Of a stretch of DNA of 64,000 nt, positions 53,782-61,523 are shown in pieces. Within the stretch, counting starts at the first letter, position 1, and every line of letters starts with the position of its first letter. The DNA is from Pseudomonadota bacterium (GTDB lineage: Bacteria; Pseudomonadota; Alphaproteobacteria; Caulobacterales; Aquidulcibacteraceae), in assembly GCA_020161405.1 (NCBI GenBank), contig JAIUOD010000001.1, positions 930,001-994,000 on the forward strand, given 5' to 3'. Below the pieces are notes generated by a model, which was not told the DNA's origin, did not search any database, and saw nothing but the letters and a program-made list of their open reading frames with translations. Position numbers and translations under genes: made by a program.

Positions 53782-54458
53782 TAATTTTTTCCTCCAGTAA
53801 TTGATCCTGAAACTTGTTCAATTTTTCCATTTCTATAATTGTCGATTGCTTTCACTGGTGCTTCCGCTGTTACTTTATCATCTTTACGTTCGCCGTTTAA
53901 ATCGGCAGGATCCACAATCATTGCCGCAAGATTTGCAGCTTTCGCGCAACCAAATCTTGGTGAAGACTGATTTGATCCAACTTTTTGTGGGTTAATCTGT
54001 GACCAAGGCGTACATTCAACTTCGCCCGCTTCTGTATAGGCAAAGCTAAGAACTAATGGGTTTATTTGGCCATTTGCAGAATAAGAACCAAAAGACATAT
54101 TTTTAAATTCAACGCCATCAATATATAATTCGCGTTGTGTTGCGCGAATTAATGCATCAGTTGCACCATCGACAATTGCGCCGCTTGGATAAGAAATGAT
54201 TATATTTCCACGACCTTTTCGTGAATAATCAAGAACAAAATCTTTTAACTTAGTACTTTCTTCATTGGTTAATTGGCCTTGAAAGCCAGAAATCATAAAT
54301 CTTGCTTCGACCTGTTCTAATTGTGATTTGTGAACGTCAAGAACAGTTCGCGTATCTTCAATCGCCAAAGCCTTATCGGTTTTACCGCTTGAAGCACAAG
54401 CACCTAATAATGTTAGGGCACAAATGCAGGAGATATTAAATAATTTTCTCATTTTCAT
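53781..54458 (-). CDS. cpaD: Tad pilus lipoprotein-like protein CpaD
   Basis: A 225-residue CpaD-family protein with a lipoprotein signal: 'CALTLLGACASSGK' places the lipobox cysteine near residue 21. The CpaD/RcpB domain has 'RARFMISGFQGQLT' type parts ('ARFMISGFQ'), 'SRKGRGNIIISYPSG' and 'FGCAKAANLAAMIVDPADL'; this last stretch is diagnostic. It is an outer-membrane-associated partner of the secretin CpaC. Two in-frame ATGs (54458 and 54452) are possible. It lies 11 bases after cpaC and overlaps cpaE by one base. Confidence 0.9.
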   Translation of the reverse strand: MKMRKLFNISCICALTLLGACASSGKTDKALAIEDTRTVLDVHKSQLEQVEARFMISGFQGQLTNEESTKLKDFVLDYSRKGRGNIIISYPSGAIVDGATDALIRATQRELYIDGVEFKNMSFGSYSANGQINPLVLSFAYTEAGEVECTPWSQINPQKVGSNQSSPRFGCAKAANLAAMIVDPADLNGERKDDKVTAEAPVKAIDNYRNGKIEQVSGSITGGKN

Positions 54459-54469
54459 TTTCCCAAAAC

Positions 54470-56134
54470 CTATTGTAGAACGTGACCAATTGGCGCTTTA
54501 TATTCGCCTTTTGGTGTTGGAGTATCTGTTGAAGAAGAGCTTGAAGGGCGAATAATGCGGTTTAAGCGCGACATAATTAAACCATTGGGGTCAGATGCTG
54601 GATTATATCCATCCGCTGGGGTTTGTAATTTGTCCAAAGTTGTCGATTGAACCAAATATGGCGTTACAATTATTACCAATTCAGTTTCATTATTTATAAA
54701 ATCGCGTGAACTAAATAATGCCCCCAATGTTGGAAGGTTTTTCATTCCAGGAAGACCTTCTGAGGCTTGACGTGTAGATTCTTGAATAAGCCCCGCAAGC
54801 ATTAATGAGCGACCAGATGCAAGTTCCACAGTTGATTCTGCACGTCTTGTTGAAATACCAGGAATTGAAAGTCCGCGAATTGTATCGGTAACTTGACCAC
54901 TTGAGTTTTTAATAACTGTATCAGGTTGCCTAAAAGAGGCGGCAGTTGAAATCTCTGAAACTTCGGTTGAGATTTTTAGTGCAATTCTATTTGCACTATA
55001 TACAATTGGTGTAAATCCAAGGCCAACACCAAAAGGTTTAAATTCAACAGAAATACGGTTGTTTTCTTGCGAAACAGGAACAGGGAATTCACCACCAGCA
55101 AGGAATTTTGCAGGCTCACCAGATATTGTTGTAATATTCGGTTCGGCAAGGGTACGCGCAAGACCTACACGTTCCAAAGCCTGTACAGATGAAGTAGTTG
55201 TTTGTGATGAAAGCAAGCTTCCAGTTCCATAAACAGTTTTTGCTGGCTCAGTGTTACAAATCTTGGATACTGGATCACAGGTTGTAATAGGTGGTGTATA
55301 TGAATAACCACCAGCATAAGCATATTTTGAAGGGTCTAAAGGTGTTGCACCCATGCCGCCATATGTTACCGCTGCTGGAGCTACGAAATTTCGCGCCCAT
55401 GTACTATCAAGTGTTGTTCCACCTAAAAAACTACCATTTGCTGAAAATCCGTTTGCGGTGGCAAAGTTTAAACCCCAGTCTTTGGGTAGCATTTTGTTTA
55501 AAAGATTGGTGGCGCCAAGGTTCATGCCAAGTTGTTTAATAACTGTGCGCTGCATTTCTACAACGCGAACTTGTAACATTACTTGCTGTGCGGCTTTGAT
55601 AGTCATCATATTGACAACTTTTTCAGGGGCGCCCGCATATTGGTTTGCAATTTTCATAACCCTATCAGCAGTGCCAGCATCTGGGGTTTCGCCGCTAATT
55701 ATTAAATTATCGCCAACAGCCTCGATGTTAATTCTTGCTTCTGGTGCTAGTTTTTCAATTAATGCGCCTAATTCAGAAGTATCACGCGCAACGCGCACCT
55801 CTAAAGTAAGGATTTGGCGACCTTGTGCGTCAAGGAAATAGACATTGGTTTCACCAAGCTCCATTCCTAATAAAAAGCCGCGCCTTTGTGTGCGCATTAC
55901 TGCATCGGCAATTTTTGGATTTGAAACTACAACATCGCGCGCATCAACTGGTAAGTCCAAAATGGCAGATTTACCCTTAGGCAATATTAACCTTTGGGTT
56001 TGCGTTTGATTGGATACAGACACTTGAATTGGTGTGCTGTTTTGCGCAACAGACATGCTGACATCTGCCATTACTATTAATGAAGCAAGACAAAGAGATG
56101 TAAGATATTTTGTGCGGGTTTTGTTACTAATCAT
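54470..56134 (-). CDS. cpaC: Tad pilus secretin CpaC/RcpA
   Basis: A 554-residue outer-membrane secretin through which the Flp pilus leaves the cell. A signal peptide precedes a pilus-assembly N-domain ('LILPKGKSAILDLPVDARDVVVSNPKIADAVM' in parts: 'LPKGKSAILDLP', 'VVVSNPKIADAVM'), a BON-like domain follows, and the secretin core has 'LAEPNITTISGEPAKFLAGG' and 'VELASGRSLMLAGLIQES' with 'GLPGMKNLPTLGALFSSR'. It overlaps cpaB by 4 bases (ATGA). A separate gene at 59746 encodes a protein resembling only its N-domain. Confidence 0.95.
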   Translation of the reverse strand: MISNKTRTKYLTSLCLASLIVMADVSMSVAQNSTPIQVSVSNQTQTQRLILPKGKSAILDLPVDARDVVVSNPKIADAVMRTQRRGFLLGMELGETNVYFLDAQGRQILTLEVRVARDTSELGALIEKLAPEARINIEAVGDNLIISGETPDAGTADRVMKIANQYAGAPEKVVNMMTIKAAQQVMLQVRVVEMQRTVIKQLGMNLGATNLLNKMLPKDWGLNFATANGFSANGSFLGGTTLDSTWARNFVAPAAVTYGGMGATPLDPSKYAYAGGYSYTPPITTCDPVSKICNTEPAKTVYGTGSLLSSQTTTSSVQALERVGLARTLAEPNITTISGEPAKFLAGGEFPVPVSQENNRISVEFKPFGVGLGFTPIVYSANRIALKISTEVSEISTAASFRQPDTVIKNSSGQVTDTIRGLSIPGISTRRAESTVELASGRSLMLAGLIQESTRQASEGLPGMKNLPTLGALFSSRDFINNETELVIIVTPYLVQSTTLDKLQTPADGYNPASDPNGLIMSRLNRIIRPSSSSSTDTPTPKGEYKAPIGHVLQ

Positions 56135-56991
56135 TGTCCGCCTCGGTAGATTTTGATGTTATTTGCATTATTAGATTGTGCAGCTTGTTGTGATTGTGTC
56201 GCCGCTATTTGGGTTTGTTTATTTGAATTGCTTGGCTGTGCCCAAGCTGCTGCACCAGTTTTAACAATTGTTGGACCCGCAGCATCGGACATAGAACGTA
56301 ATGTAAGTGAAATACGCCCCATTGCTTCTGCGGCTTTTAATTTTTCAATATCTTGTGGGTTTAATTCCAAGGTTGCGGTTCCGCCCGCAAATGCTTTTTG
56401 ATCTTTCGCTGCCGAAGTATTTTGGTCAATCGCCAAAACCCTAACATTTTCGAATATTATTGAAGAAACAGTTCTTGAATTATTTGTTCCATTTGATTGG
56501 AAAGAAATTGTTCGTGTTAGAATAACGTCAACTTTATTATTTGGTAAAATGAAACCTGATACAGCTGAATCAGCTGCAATACTAACGGAGGTTGCGCGCA
56601 TTCCAGGGGTTAATAATGCGCTCATGACGCTATCTTTTGCGGTTGCAATAACCAATTTGGTTAAAACAATCGGTTCACCTGCAACCATTGGCACAGCTAC
56701 AACTGAATCATTAAAAACTTCAGTGCCTTTTGGGTTTGCAGATTCGTTTACAAATGACTGTGTATTTGAATTTTGTGGCCAATCTTGCCAAGTCAAAGTC
56801 CCTGGTAATATTCTTTCACCAACTGCATAATCACGATTTGTAACAAGAATTTTAATTGTTTTGACTGCTGGCTGCGCCGGAACTTGCGCAACAACTTGCG
56901 CAGGTTTGCTTGTTTGGCGTTTCATAAGGATGAAACTTCCACCCGCCAAAATTAGTGCAACCAAAATTATTATAATCTGTCTGACGTTCAC
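56131..56991 (-). CDS. cpaB: Tad pilus protein CpaB/RcpC
   Basis: A 286-residue periplasmic protein with one N-terminal transmembrane helix (residues 5-20), then a SAF-type domain: 'DYAVGERILPGTLTWQDWP' and 'MVAGEPIVLTKLVIA' are typical, and 'GVRMR'-like 'MRATSVSIAADSAVSGFILPNNKVDVILTR' (in parts) is the central CpaB block. The C terminus is Gln/Asn-rich. CpaB/RcpC may stabilise the secretin or bind the cell wall. It ends overlapping cpaC by 4 bases. A perfect inverted repeat lies 79 bases upstream of its start. Confidence 0.92.
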   Translation of the reverse strand: MNVRQIIIILVALILAGGSFILMKRQTSKPAQVVAQVPAQPAVKTIKILVTNRDYAVGERILPGTLTWQDWPQNSNTQSFVNESANPKGTEVFNDSVVAVPMVAGEPIVLTKLVIATAKDSVMSALLTPGMRATSVSIAADSAVSGFILPNNKVDVILTRTISFQSNGTNNSRTVSSIIFENVRVLAIDQNTSAAKDQKAFAGGTATLELNPQDIEKLKAAEAMGRISLTLRSMSDAAGPTIVKTGAAAWAQPSNSNKQTQIAATQSQQAAQSNNANNIKIYRGGQ

Positions 56992-57069
56992 GCTTTCTGC
57001 CCCCCTGTCGCGGGTAAAGAATCATTTGGATTCCCAATTAGGGCGATTTTTGGTCTGAAACGTCTAATG

Positions 57070-57092
57070 AATTGTTAACGCAATTAACAATT
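57070..57092. promoter_or_regulatory. Perfect palindrome upstream of cpaB
   Basis: AATTGTTAA (57070-57078) and TTAACAATT (57084-57092) are perfect inverted arms around CGCAA, in the 124-base cpaA-cpaB spacer. It could be a regulator site for an internal promoter; the two TTAA are five bases apart, so it is not a standard CtrA box. Confidence 0.35.
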
Positions 57093-57115
57093 TGGTGAAA
57101 ATATTTTAAACAAAG

Positions 57116-57643
57116 TTAATTGTGAAGGAAGGATGGAAACCACGTTGTTTGCAAGACAGCAAAGAAACCACCAAAGCCAAGTGCAATAGCATAAGGGATG
57201 TGAACGCGTTTTCTTAATAAAGCCCTTACCCATTTAGGGCCTTTGGGAAGGCCGGTTTTGGCAACAATCTTGCGGCTTATTAATAATGTTAATGCTAAAA
57301 CGCCGCCTGTTAATGCTGTTATTAATGCATAAGTATATATTGGGCCGGCACCAAGCCAAAAACATGTTGCCCCCACAAGCTTGACATCACCGCCACCAAA
57401 TAATCCTAATGTGAACAATATAAAGCAAATTATGAAACTAATTACCGCAACCCAAAGGTGTGATAATAATTGCTTATAGCCAAGTCCCATACATATCGCA
57501 AAAACTATAAAGCTAAGGAAAAACAATATATTAAGTCGGTTGGAAATTGTGAAACTTTTGATGTCGCCAATCATTGCGGTTATCAAAAAGCCACAATAAG
57601 TTATTAATGCGATTAAGGGTATAAAATTTGTTATTTCTGGCAT
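57116..57643 (-). CDS. cpaA: Prepilin peptidase CpaA (A24 family)
   Basis: A 175-residue membrane aspartic peptidase that cuts the leader of Flp pilins and TadE-type pseudopilins. Six hydrophobic helices are visible. The two catalytic aspartates are in 'GDIKSFTISNRLN' (near residue 25) and in 'FGGGDVKLVG' (near residue 85), the A24 G-x-G-D pattern. The ATG at 57643, with AGAGA seven bases upstream, is preferred over two earlier ATGs. It lies 124 bases before cpaB and 51 bases after the DUF599 gene. Confidence 0.93.
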   Translation of the reverse strand: MPEITNFIPLIALITYCGFLITAMIGDIKSFTISNRLNILFFLSFIVFAICMGLGYKQLLSHLWVAVISFIICFILFTLGLFGGGDVKLVGATCFWLGAGPIYTYALITALTGGVLALTLLISRKIVAKTGLPKGPKWVRALLRKRVHIPYAIALGFGGFFAVLQTTWFPSFLHN

Positions 57644-57694
57644 AATCATTTCTCTATGCCGTGATAACATTAAAAGGTGAAAAAACCTTCAATA

Positions 57695-58390
57695 TTAATG
57701 TTGTTTATCTTCAAAATTATTTTCAATTAAATCGCGTAATTGCCGCAATCCTTTTGCCGATTGTGACTTTGACTGCCTAAATACCAATAATGCAAAAGCG
57801 CCAAGGCTGCCTAAAATTAAAAACCATGGCCCATAAAGCCATGCGCCAGCTGCCAAAGCAAAATAATAACCGCGCACACCATGCGAAAAATTAGACATTG
57901 CAGGTTCTATAATGTTCCCAAGTGCAATTGTATATTTATCAACTTGAGTTTCGCTAAGGTTCTGTGGGATTGCACCAAAAGCTGCCGCGCAATAATTCAT
58001 TTGCCTTATCGCCCAAATGAAATTTAAAAAACCCCTTGTTAGGCAAATTAATACCAAGCCCATTTTTATTTGAAAATGAAAACTATTTATTCCAAATTGG
58101 CCAACTAATTGGGTTGAAATTTTGCCGCCAAAAAGCGCACCACCAATAGCTGCAATTAAAATTAAATTTGCAGACGCAAAAAAAGACGCTGAATTAATTG
58201 AATGTCCAAGAAGATTGGCATCAAAAATTTTCGCATCACGATTAATCATTGTTTTTATCCAGCCAAGGCGAACAATGGTTAAATCTTTTATGATGGTACC
58301 ACGCTTTTTAGACGTCATTCTTAAAATCGGCTCGTAGCCAAGCCATGAAATCAAGAATAAAATTAATGCGATTAAATCTATTTTTTGCAT
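57695..58390 (-). CDS. DUF599 family membrane protein
   Basis: A 231-residue inner-membrane protein with four to five helices. It matches DUF599: 'LIALILFLISWLGYEPIL' at the start, 'VRLGWIKTMINRDAKIFDANLLG' (parts 'GWIKTMINRDAKIFD'), 'FASANLILIAAIGGALFG' and a C-terminal 'SHGVRGYYFALAAGAWLYGPW'. The family is frequent in Alphaproteobacteria and has no known role. It lies between the flp genes and cpaA on the same strand, behind a strong terminator, so it may head the cpa operon transcript. Confidence 0.85.
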   Translation of the reverse strand: MQKIDLIALILFLISWLGYEPILRMTSKKRGTIIKDLTIVRLGWIKTMINRDAKIFDANLLGHSINSASFFASANLILIAAIGGALFGGKISTQLVGQFGINSFHFQIKMGLVLICLTRGFLNFIWAIRQMNYCAAAFGAIPQNLSETQVDKYTIALGNIIEPAMSNFSHGVRGYYFALAAGAWLYGPWFLILGSLGAFALLVFRQSKSQSAKGLRQLRDLIENNFEDKQH

Positions 58391-58407
58391 TTTTGTTTTT
58401 TAGCAAT

Positions 58408-58445
58408 AAAAAAGCCGCGTAGCTATAAGCTACGCGGCTTTTTTT
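58408..58445. terminator. Strong bidirectional terminator between flp and cpa genes
   Basis: GC-rich stem (GCCGCGTAGCT at 58414-58424 with its complement at 58428-58438, extended by A/T flanks) with T-runs on both strands. It ends the flp transcript and separates pilin expression from the cpa operon. Confidence 0.92.
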
Positions 58446-58459
58446 AAAAACTCTAAATA

Positions 58460-58627
58460 TTAACGAGAAACAGCAGTTGATACTGTGTTAAATTTAGTAG
58501 AAATAGTGTTACCAAGGTTGCTTACAGCTGCGATAAGAACAACTGCGATCAAAGCTGCGATCAAGCCATACTCAATAGCTGTTGCGCCGTCTTCGTTTTT
58601 CATAAAGCGATTGATAAGTTTTTTCAT
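58460..58627 (-). CDS. flp: Flp-type pilin (copy 1)
   Basis: A 55-residue Flp prepilin. The leader is MKKLINRFMKNEDG, cut before 'ATAIEYGLIAALIAVVLIAAV', where the glutamate at position 5 of the mature protein is the one required in the family. The hydrophobic helix is followed by 'GNTISTKFNTVSTAVSR'. GGGAG lies six bases upstream of the ATG at 58627. The second Flp gene at 59062 is nearly the same (identical leader type and tail), so these are recent duplicates. It would form the pilus shaft once processed by CpaA. Confidence 0.95.
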   Translation of the reverse strand: MKKLINRFMKNEDGATAIEYGLIAALIAVVLIAAVSNLGNTISTKFNTVSTAVSR

Positions 58628-59061
58628 ATTAGACTCCCATTTGCATAAATTATGTATTTGCTTAACCCAAAAGCATATTCCCACAAATAAACTAAAATAA
58701 AGTGAATCAGCTTTTAGTTGATTTTTAACCATAATTGTTGCAGGGTTATAAAAAATGTATATAAATCAATGGATTACGTCTCAATAAAACATTTTAATAA
58801 AAAAATAAAAATTTTTTTCTGTAAAATTTTTGCATTTTTTTTTAACAATAATTCCCAAAAATATAAGAAATCAGGAATTACAAATTAAAATAATTTTTTG
58901 CTCAAGTTTTATATTTTTTTGAAGTTATTTTCATAAGTATTCTTGCGCGCAAAACAAAAAAAGGGGGCCAATAAAAATTGACCCCTTATTTAAATATATT
59001 TCTAGGTTTAGTTAAATCATGTTATAAAATTGGGAATAATCTAACTAATCCAGATTTTATA
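58628..59061. other. AT-rich spacer between flp copies 1 and 2
   Basis: No gene is seen here. The right part holds the minus-strand terminator at 58957-58985. The remainder is strongly AT-rich, with long A and T runs (58790-58860), and must carry the promoter of flp copy 1. No clear -35/-10 pair stands out. Confidence 0.6.
58957..58985 (-). terminator. Intrinsic terminator of flp copy 2
   Basis: On the minus strand GGGGTCAAT pairs with ATTGGCCCC (58985-58977 with 58972-58964, one G-U) and a T-run follows (58962-58956). It lies 77 bases beyond the flp2 stop. Confidence 0.75.
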
Positions 59062-59229
59062 TTAACGTGACACTGCAGTTGAAACAGTGTTGAATTTACC
59101 AGAAACAGTGTTTCCAAGACGGCTTACTGCGCCAATAAGAACAACTGCGATCAAAGCAGCGATCAAGCCATATTCAATAGCTGTTGCGCCCGCTTCGTTT
59201 TTCATAAAACGTTTAATAATCTTACCCAT
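59062..59229 (-). CDS. flp: Flp-type pilin (copy 2)
   Basis: A 55-residue Flp prepilin almost identical to copy 1. The leader is MGKIIKRFMKNEAG, then 'ATAIEYGLIAALIAVVLIGAV' and the tail 'GNTVSGKFNTVSTAVSR'. GGGAG precedes the ATG at 59229 at six bases. Its own terminator lies downstream, so it can be expressed apart from copy 1. The role is the same as that of copy 1. Confidence 0.95.
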   Translation of the reverse strand: MGKIIKRFMKNEAGATAIEYGLIAALIAVVLIGAVSRLGNTVSGKFNTVSTAVSR

Positions 59230-59356
59230 AATGCACTCCCATTTAATTCAAAAATTATGCCTGTATTAGATATATCAAATAATAATAAATTTTAAGTAAA
59301 TTAATATTTGAATAAAATTTAATAATTACTAATTATATGTTAACCAATATAATAAT

Positions 59357-59530
59357 TTATCTTGCACCAGAAAAAGTAGTACTTAATAAATTATATTTAA
59401 CACCAACACTATTAGTAAAATTGCCCATCCCACTTATAAGCGCAAGCATGATTAAAGCCAAAATCAAACTATATTCAATTGCTGTTGCGCCATGCGCATT
59501 TTTTAAAAAGCGTTGAATTAGTAATTTCAT
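59357..59530 (-). CDS. Flp-type pilin (divergent copy 3)
   Basis: A 57-residue pilin with leader MKLLIQRFLKNAHG and mature start 'ATAIEYSLILALIMLALISGM'. The processing glycine and mature E5 are kept, but the helix and the tail ('NFTNSVGVKYNLLSTTFSGAR') differ from those of copies 1 and 2. It may be a minor pilin or a replacement subunit. GGGGG precedes the ATG at 59530. It is divergent from the orphan pilus N-domain gene at 59746, across a 215-base spacer that must hold both promoters. Confidence 0.9.
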   Translation of the reverse strand: MKLLIQRFLKNAHGATAIEYSLILALIMLALISGMGNFTNSVGVKYNLLSTTFSGAR

Positions 59531-59745
59531 ATTTGCCCCCAAACACTACAAAACGTAAATTTTGCGCGCTTATTAGGCTTAGAATAAGTGCATATATTTA
59601 ATTTGATGTTGAAAATTATAGTTAAAAAACACTGAATTTATGTCGGTAAAGTCGGAAAACGCCCAGTTTGTTAATATTTAGTCAACCGAATAATGCCAAA
59701 AGCAATAAATACGTCTTTTAAAAAGATTATTATCAAGAGGTTTTT

Positions 59746-60180
59746 ATGCGCTTCAAATTCATTTCTGCTGCTATTGCTTTAATCGCTAGCCCTGCCTTGG
59801 CGCATCCGCTTTCAATTAATATTGATCAATCAAAGCCGATTATACTTTCGCGTGCCGCTACGGGCGTTGTTGTTGGTAATGCAAGCATTGCGGACGTAAT
59901 TGTCCATGATACAAAAACAATTATTGTTATCGGAAAATCGGTTGGCTCAACACATATTCTAGTTTTGGGTGAAAAAGGCAAAACCTTATATTCTGGAATA
60001 GTTTCAGTTAGCCCTGGCGCATCTGCTAATTTAGTAACCGTTCAACGCGGCGATGAATTATCTACACAATTATGCACGGAACGTTGCATTGATATAGCGT
60101 CACCAGAAGATGGATCCAAATCTTTGAATGAAGCAGTTAGCAAAATACGTGTGCGTTCAAGCAGCGCCAAAGGTATGTAA
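59746..60180 (+). CDS. Pilus assembly N-domain protein (secretin N-like, stand-alone)
   Basis: A 144-residue exported protein. A signal peptide (1-19, ending 'ALA') precedes a single domain with 'SKPIILSRAATGVVVGNASIADVIVHDT', in parts 'ATGVVVGNASIADVIV', and 'TIIVIGKSVGSTHILVL'. This is the 'pilus assembly N-terminal' domain found at the start of CpaC secretins, without a secretin core. Two cysteines lie in 'LCTERCIDI'. It may bind the CpaC channel or the peptidoglycan. AAGAGG precedes the ATG. It stands upstream of two TadE-like genes on the same strand, so probably in one cluster. Confidence 0.85.
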   Translation: MRFKFISAAIALIASPALAHPLSINIDQSKPIILSRAATGVVVGNASIADVIVHDTKTIIVIGKSVGSTHILVLGEKGKTLYSGIVSVSPGASANLVTVQRGDELSTQLCTERCIDIASPEDGSKSLNEAVSKIRVRSSSAKGM

Positions 60181-60265
60181 TTAACAGCTAAAATAAAAAA
60201 ATATCAAATCTATTCATAGTTTTTCAACCCATTTATGGTTCAATATCATAAAGGTTTTAAATATA

Positions 60266-60817
60266 ATGAAGCGACTAGATAGTAAATTTTCAAAAATCTT
60301 GGGCGCAAACAAAGGTGCAACAGCGGTTGAATTTGCCCTATTGGCTGCGCCCTTTATGTTTCTAATATTCGCACTAATTGAGATTATGTTGGTTTTCTTC
60401 ATGCAAACCACACTTGAGAGTGCCGTTGCAATTGAAGCGCGTAAAATAAGAACAGGGCAGGCGCAATCTTCTTCTAACCCAATCACGCAAACCCAATTTA
60501 AAACAAATATTTGCAATAGGCTATTTGGTATGGCTGATTGTGGAACACGGCTTTTTGTATCGGTTGAAGATTTTCCAACCCCGCCCGCTAATATCACAAA
60601 TCAATGGTCTGATGGTAATTTAGTTGTTGGCTCTTCTAATGATGAGCCGTATCAAAACTCTGCATCTGGCGACATGGTAATTGTTAAAGCATATTATGTG
60701 TGGCCATTATTTACGCCAGGTATTTCAACAGCATTAGGAAATTTTTCAGGCGGATCTTTCGGGTCAAATAATAGAATTTTGGTTGCAACCGCAGCGTTTA
60801 GAAATGAACCATTTTAA
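60266..60817 (+). CDS. TadE-type pseudopilin
   Basis: A 183-residue protein with a prepilin-like N terminus: a basic stretch, then 'NKGATAVEFALLAAPFMFLIF' around residues 14-34, the TadE signature with the glutamate after the cleavage glycine. The rest is a soluble periplasmic domain with cysteines in 'NICNRLFGMADCGTR'. TadE/TadF/TadG-type pseudopilins are needed for Flp pilus biogenesis. The next gene is a second member 8 bases downstream, so the two form an operon. Confidence 0.9.
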   Translation: MKRLDSKFSKILGANKGATAVEFALLAAPFMFLIFALIEIMLVFFMQTTLESAVAIEARKIRTGQAQSSSNPITQTQFKTNICNRLFGMADCGTRLFVSVEDFPTPPANITNQWSDGNLVVGSSNDEPYQNSASGDMVIVKAYYVWPLFTPGISTALGNFSGGSFGSNNRILVATAAFRNEPF

Positions 60818-60825
60818 TAAGGCTT

Positions 60826-61473
60826 ATGAAAATGAACAAAAAACCAATTTTCAAATTTTCATTTGATAAATTAAAAAAAGACAAAAAAGGTGTTGCGGCG
60901 GTTGAATTCGCCTTAATTGCACCTGTCATGGTTTTAATGCTTTTTGGGTCTGTCGAAGTTTCGCAAGCGGTAACTATTGACCGCAAAGTTACCCAAGCAG
61001 CATCAACAGTTGCCGATTTAGTTGCGCAATATGAAACTTTGGACTGCGCAACCTTGCGCTCTATTATGATAATCTCACGCTCGGTATTTGAGCCATATCC
61101 AAACCAAGGCGCCCTTGCGAGTATAAATGTTGCTAGTGTTGCGCTAGTTGGCGGAACGCCAAAAGTTGAATGGAGTAAGATGGTTAATTCAAATGGAACT
61201 TGTTCTACTTCTTCTGCCTTGCCTGTTGGGATGAATGTTAACGTTCCTGGTACTGATTCAAATGGTAATGCAATTAATCTTGCTACATCACTAATAAATA
61301 CTACTGCGCCTAATAGTGCGGGGGGTGTGGTTTTGGGTAAGGTTGATTTGAATTATCAATCTTTGGGAACTTCATTCCTACCAAATAGTTTGCAAATGAG
61401 TGAAGAATATATGTTGAACCCGCGGCGTTCTGCAAAGGTTTGTTTTACAGGTGAAACTACGCCAGGGTGCTAA
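60826..61473 (+). CDS. TadE/TadF-type pseudopilin
   Basis: A 215-residue protein with a prepilin-like start ('KKGVAAVEFALIAPVMVLMLF', around residues 23-43), a glutamate after the glycine and a soluble C-terminal domain of about 165 residues with cysteines in 'TLDCATL'-like 'LDCATLRS', 'GTCSTSS' and the C-terminal 'CFTGETTPGC'. A classic TadG with a von Willebrand A domain is not in the window. The start may be 60826 or the ATG at 60832. A strong terminator follows the stop by a few bases. Confidence 0.88.
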   Translation: MKMNKKPIFKFSFDKLKKDKKGVAAVEFALIAPVMVLMLFGSVEVSQAVTIDRKVTQAASTVADLVAQYETLDCATLRSIMIISRSVFEPYPNQGALASINVASVALVGGTPKVEWSKMVNSNGTCSTSSALPVGMNVNVPGTDSNGNAINLATSLINTTAPNSAGGVVLGKVDLNYQSLGTSFLPNSLQMSEEYMLNPRRSAKVCFTGETTPGC

Positions 61474-61477
61474 AACA

Positions 61478-61507
61478 AAAAAAGCCCGATTTTAAATCGG
61501 GCTTTTT
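61478..61507. terminator. Bidirectional intrinsic terminator
   Basis: The palindrome AAAAGCCCGATTT/AAATCGGGCTTTT (61480-61492 with 61494-61506), with an A-run on its left and T-run on its right, lies between the TadE-type gene and the convergent amtB. Confidence 0.9.
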
Positions 61508-61523
61508 CAATATTATCAGAAAA

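Noticed and set aside
58790-58860. Long A/T runs as a replication origin or AT-rich island of foreign DNA
   Set aside because: No DnaA boxes or iteron-like repeats are visible, and the spacer lies between native pilin genes.
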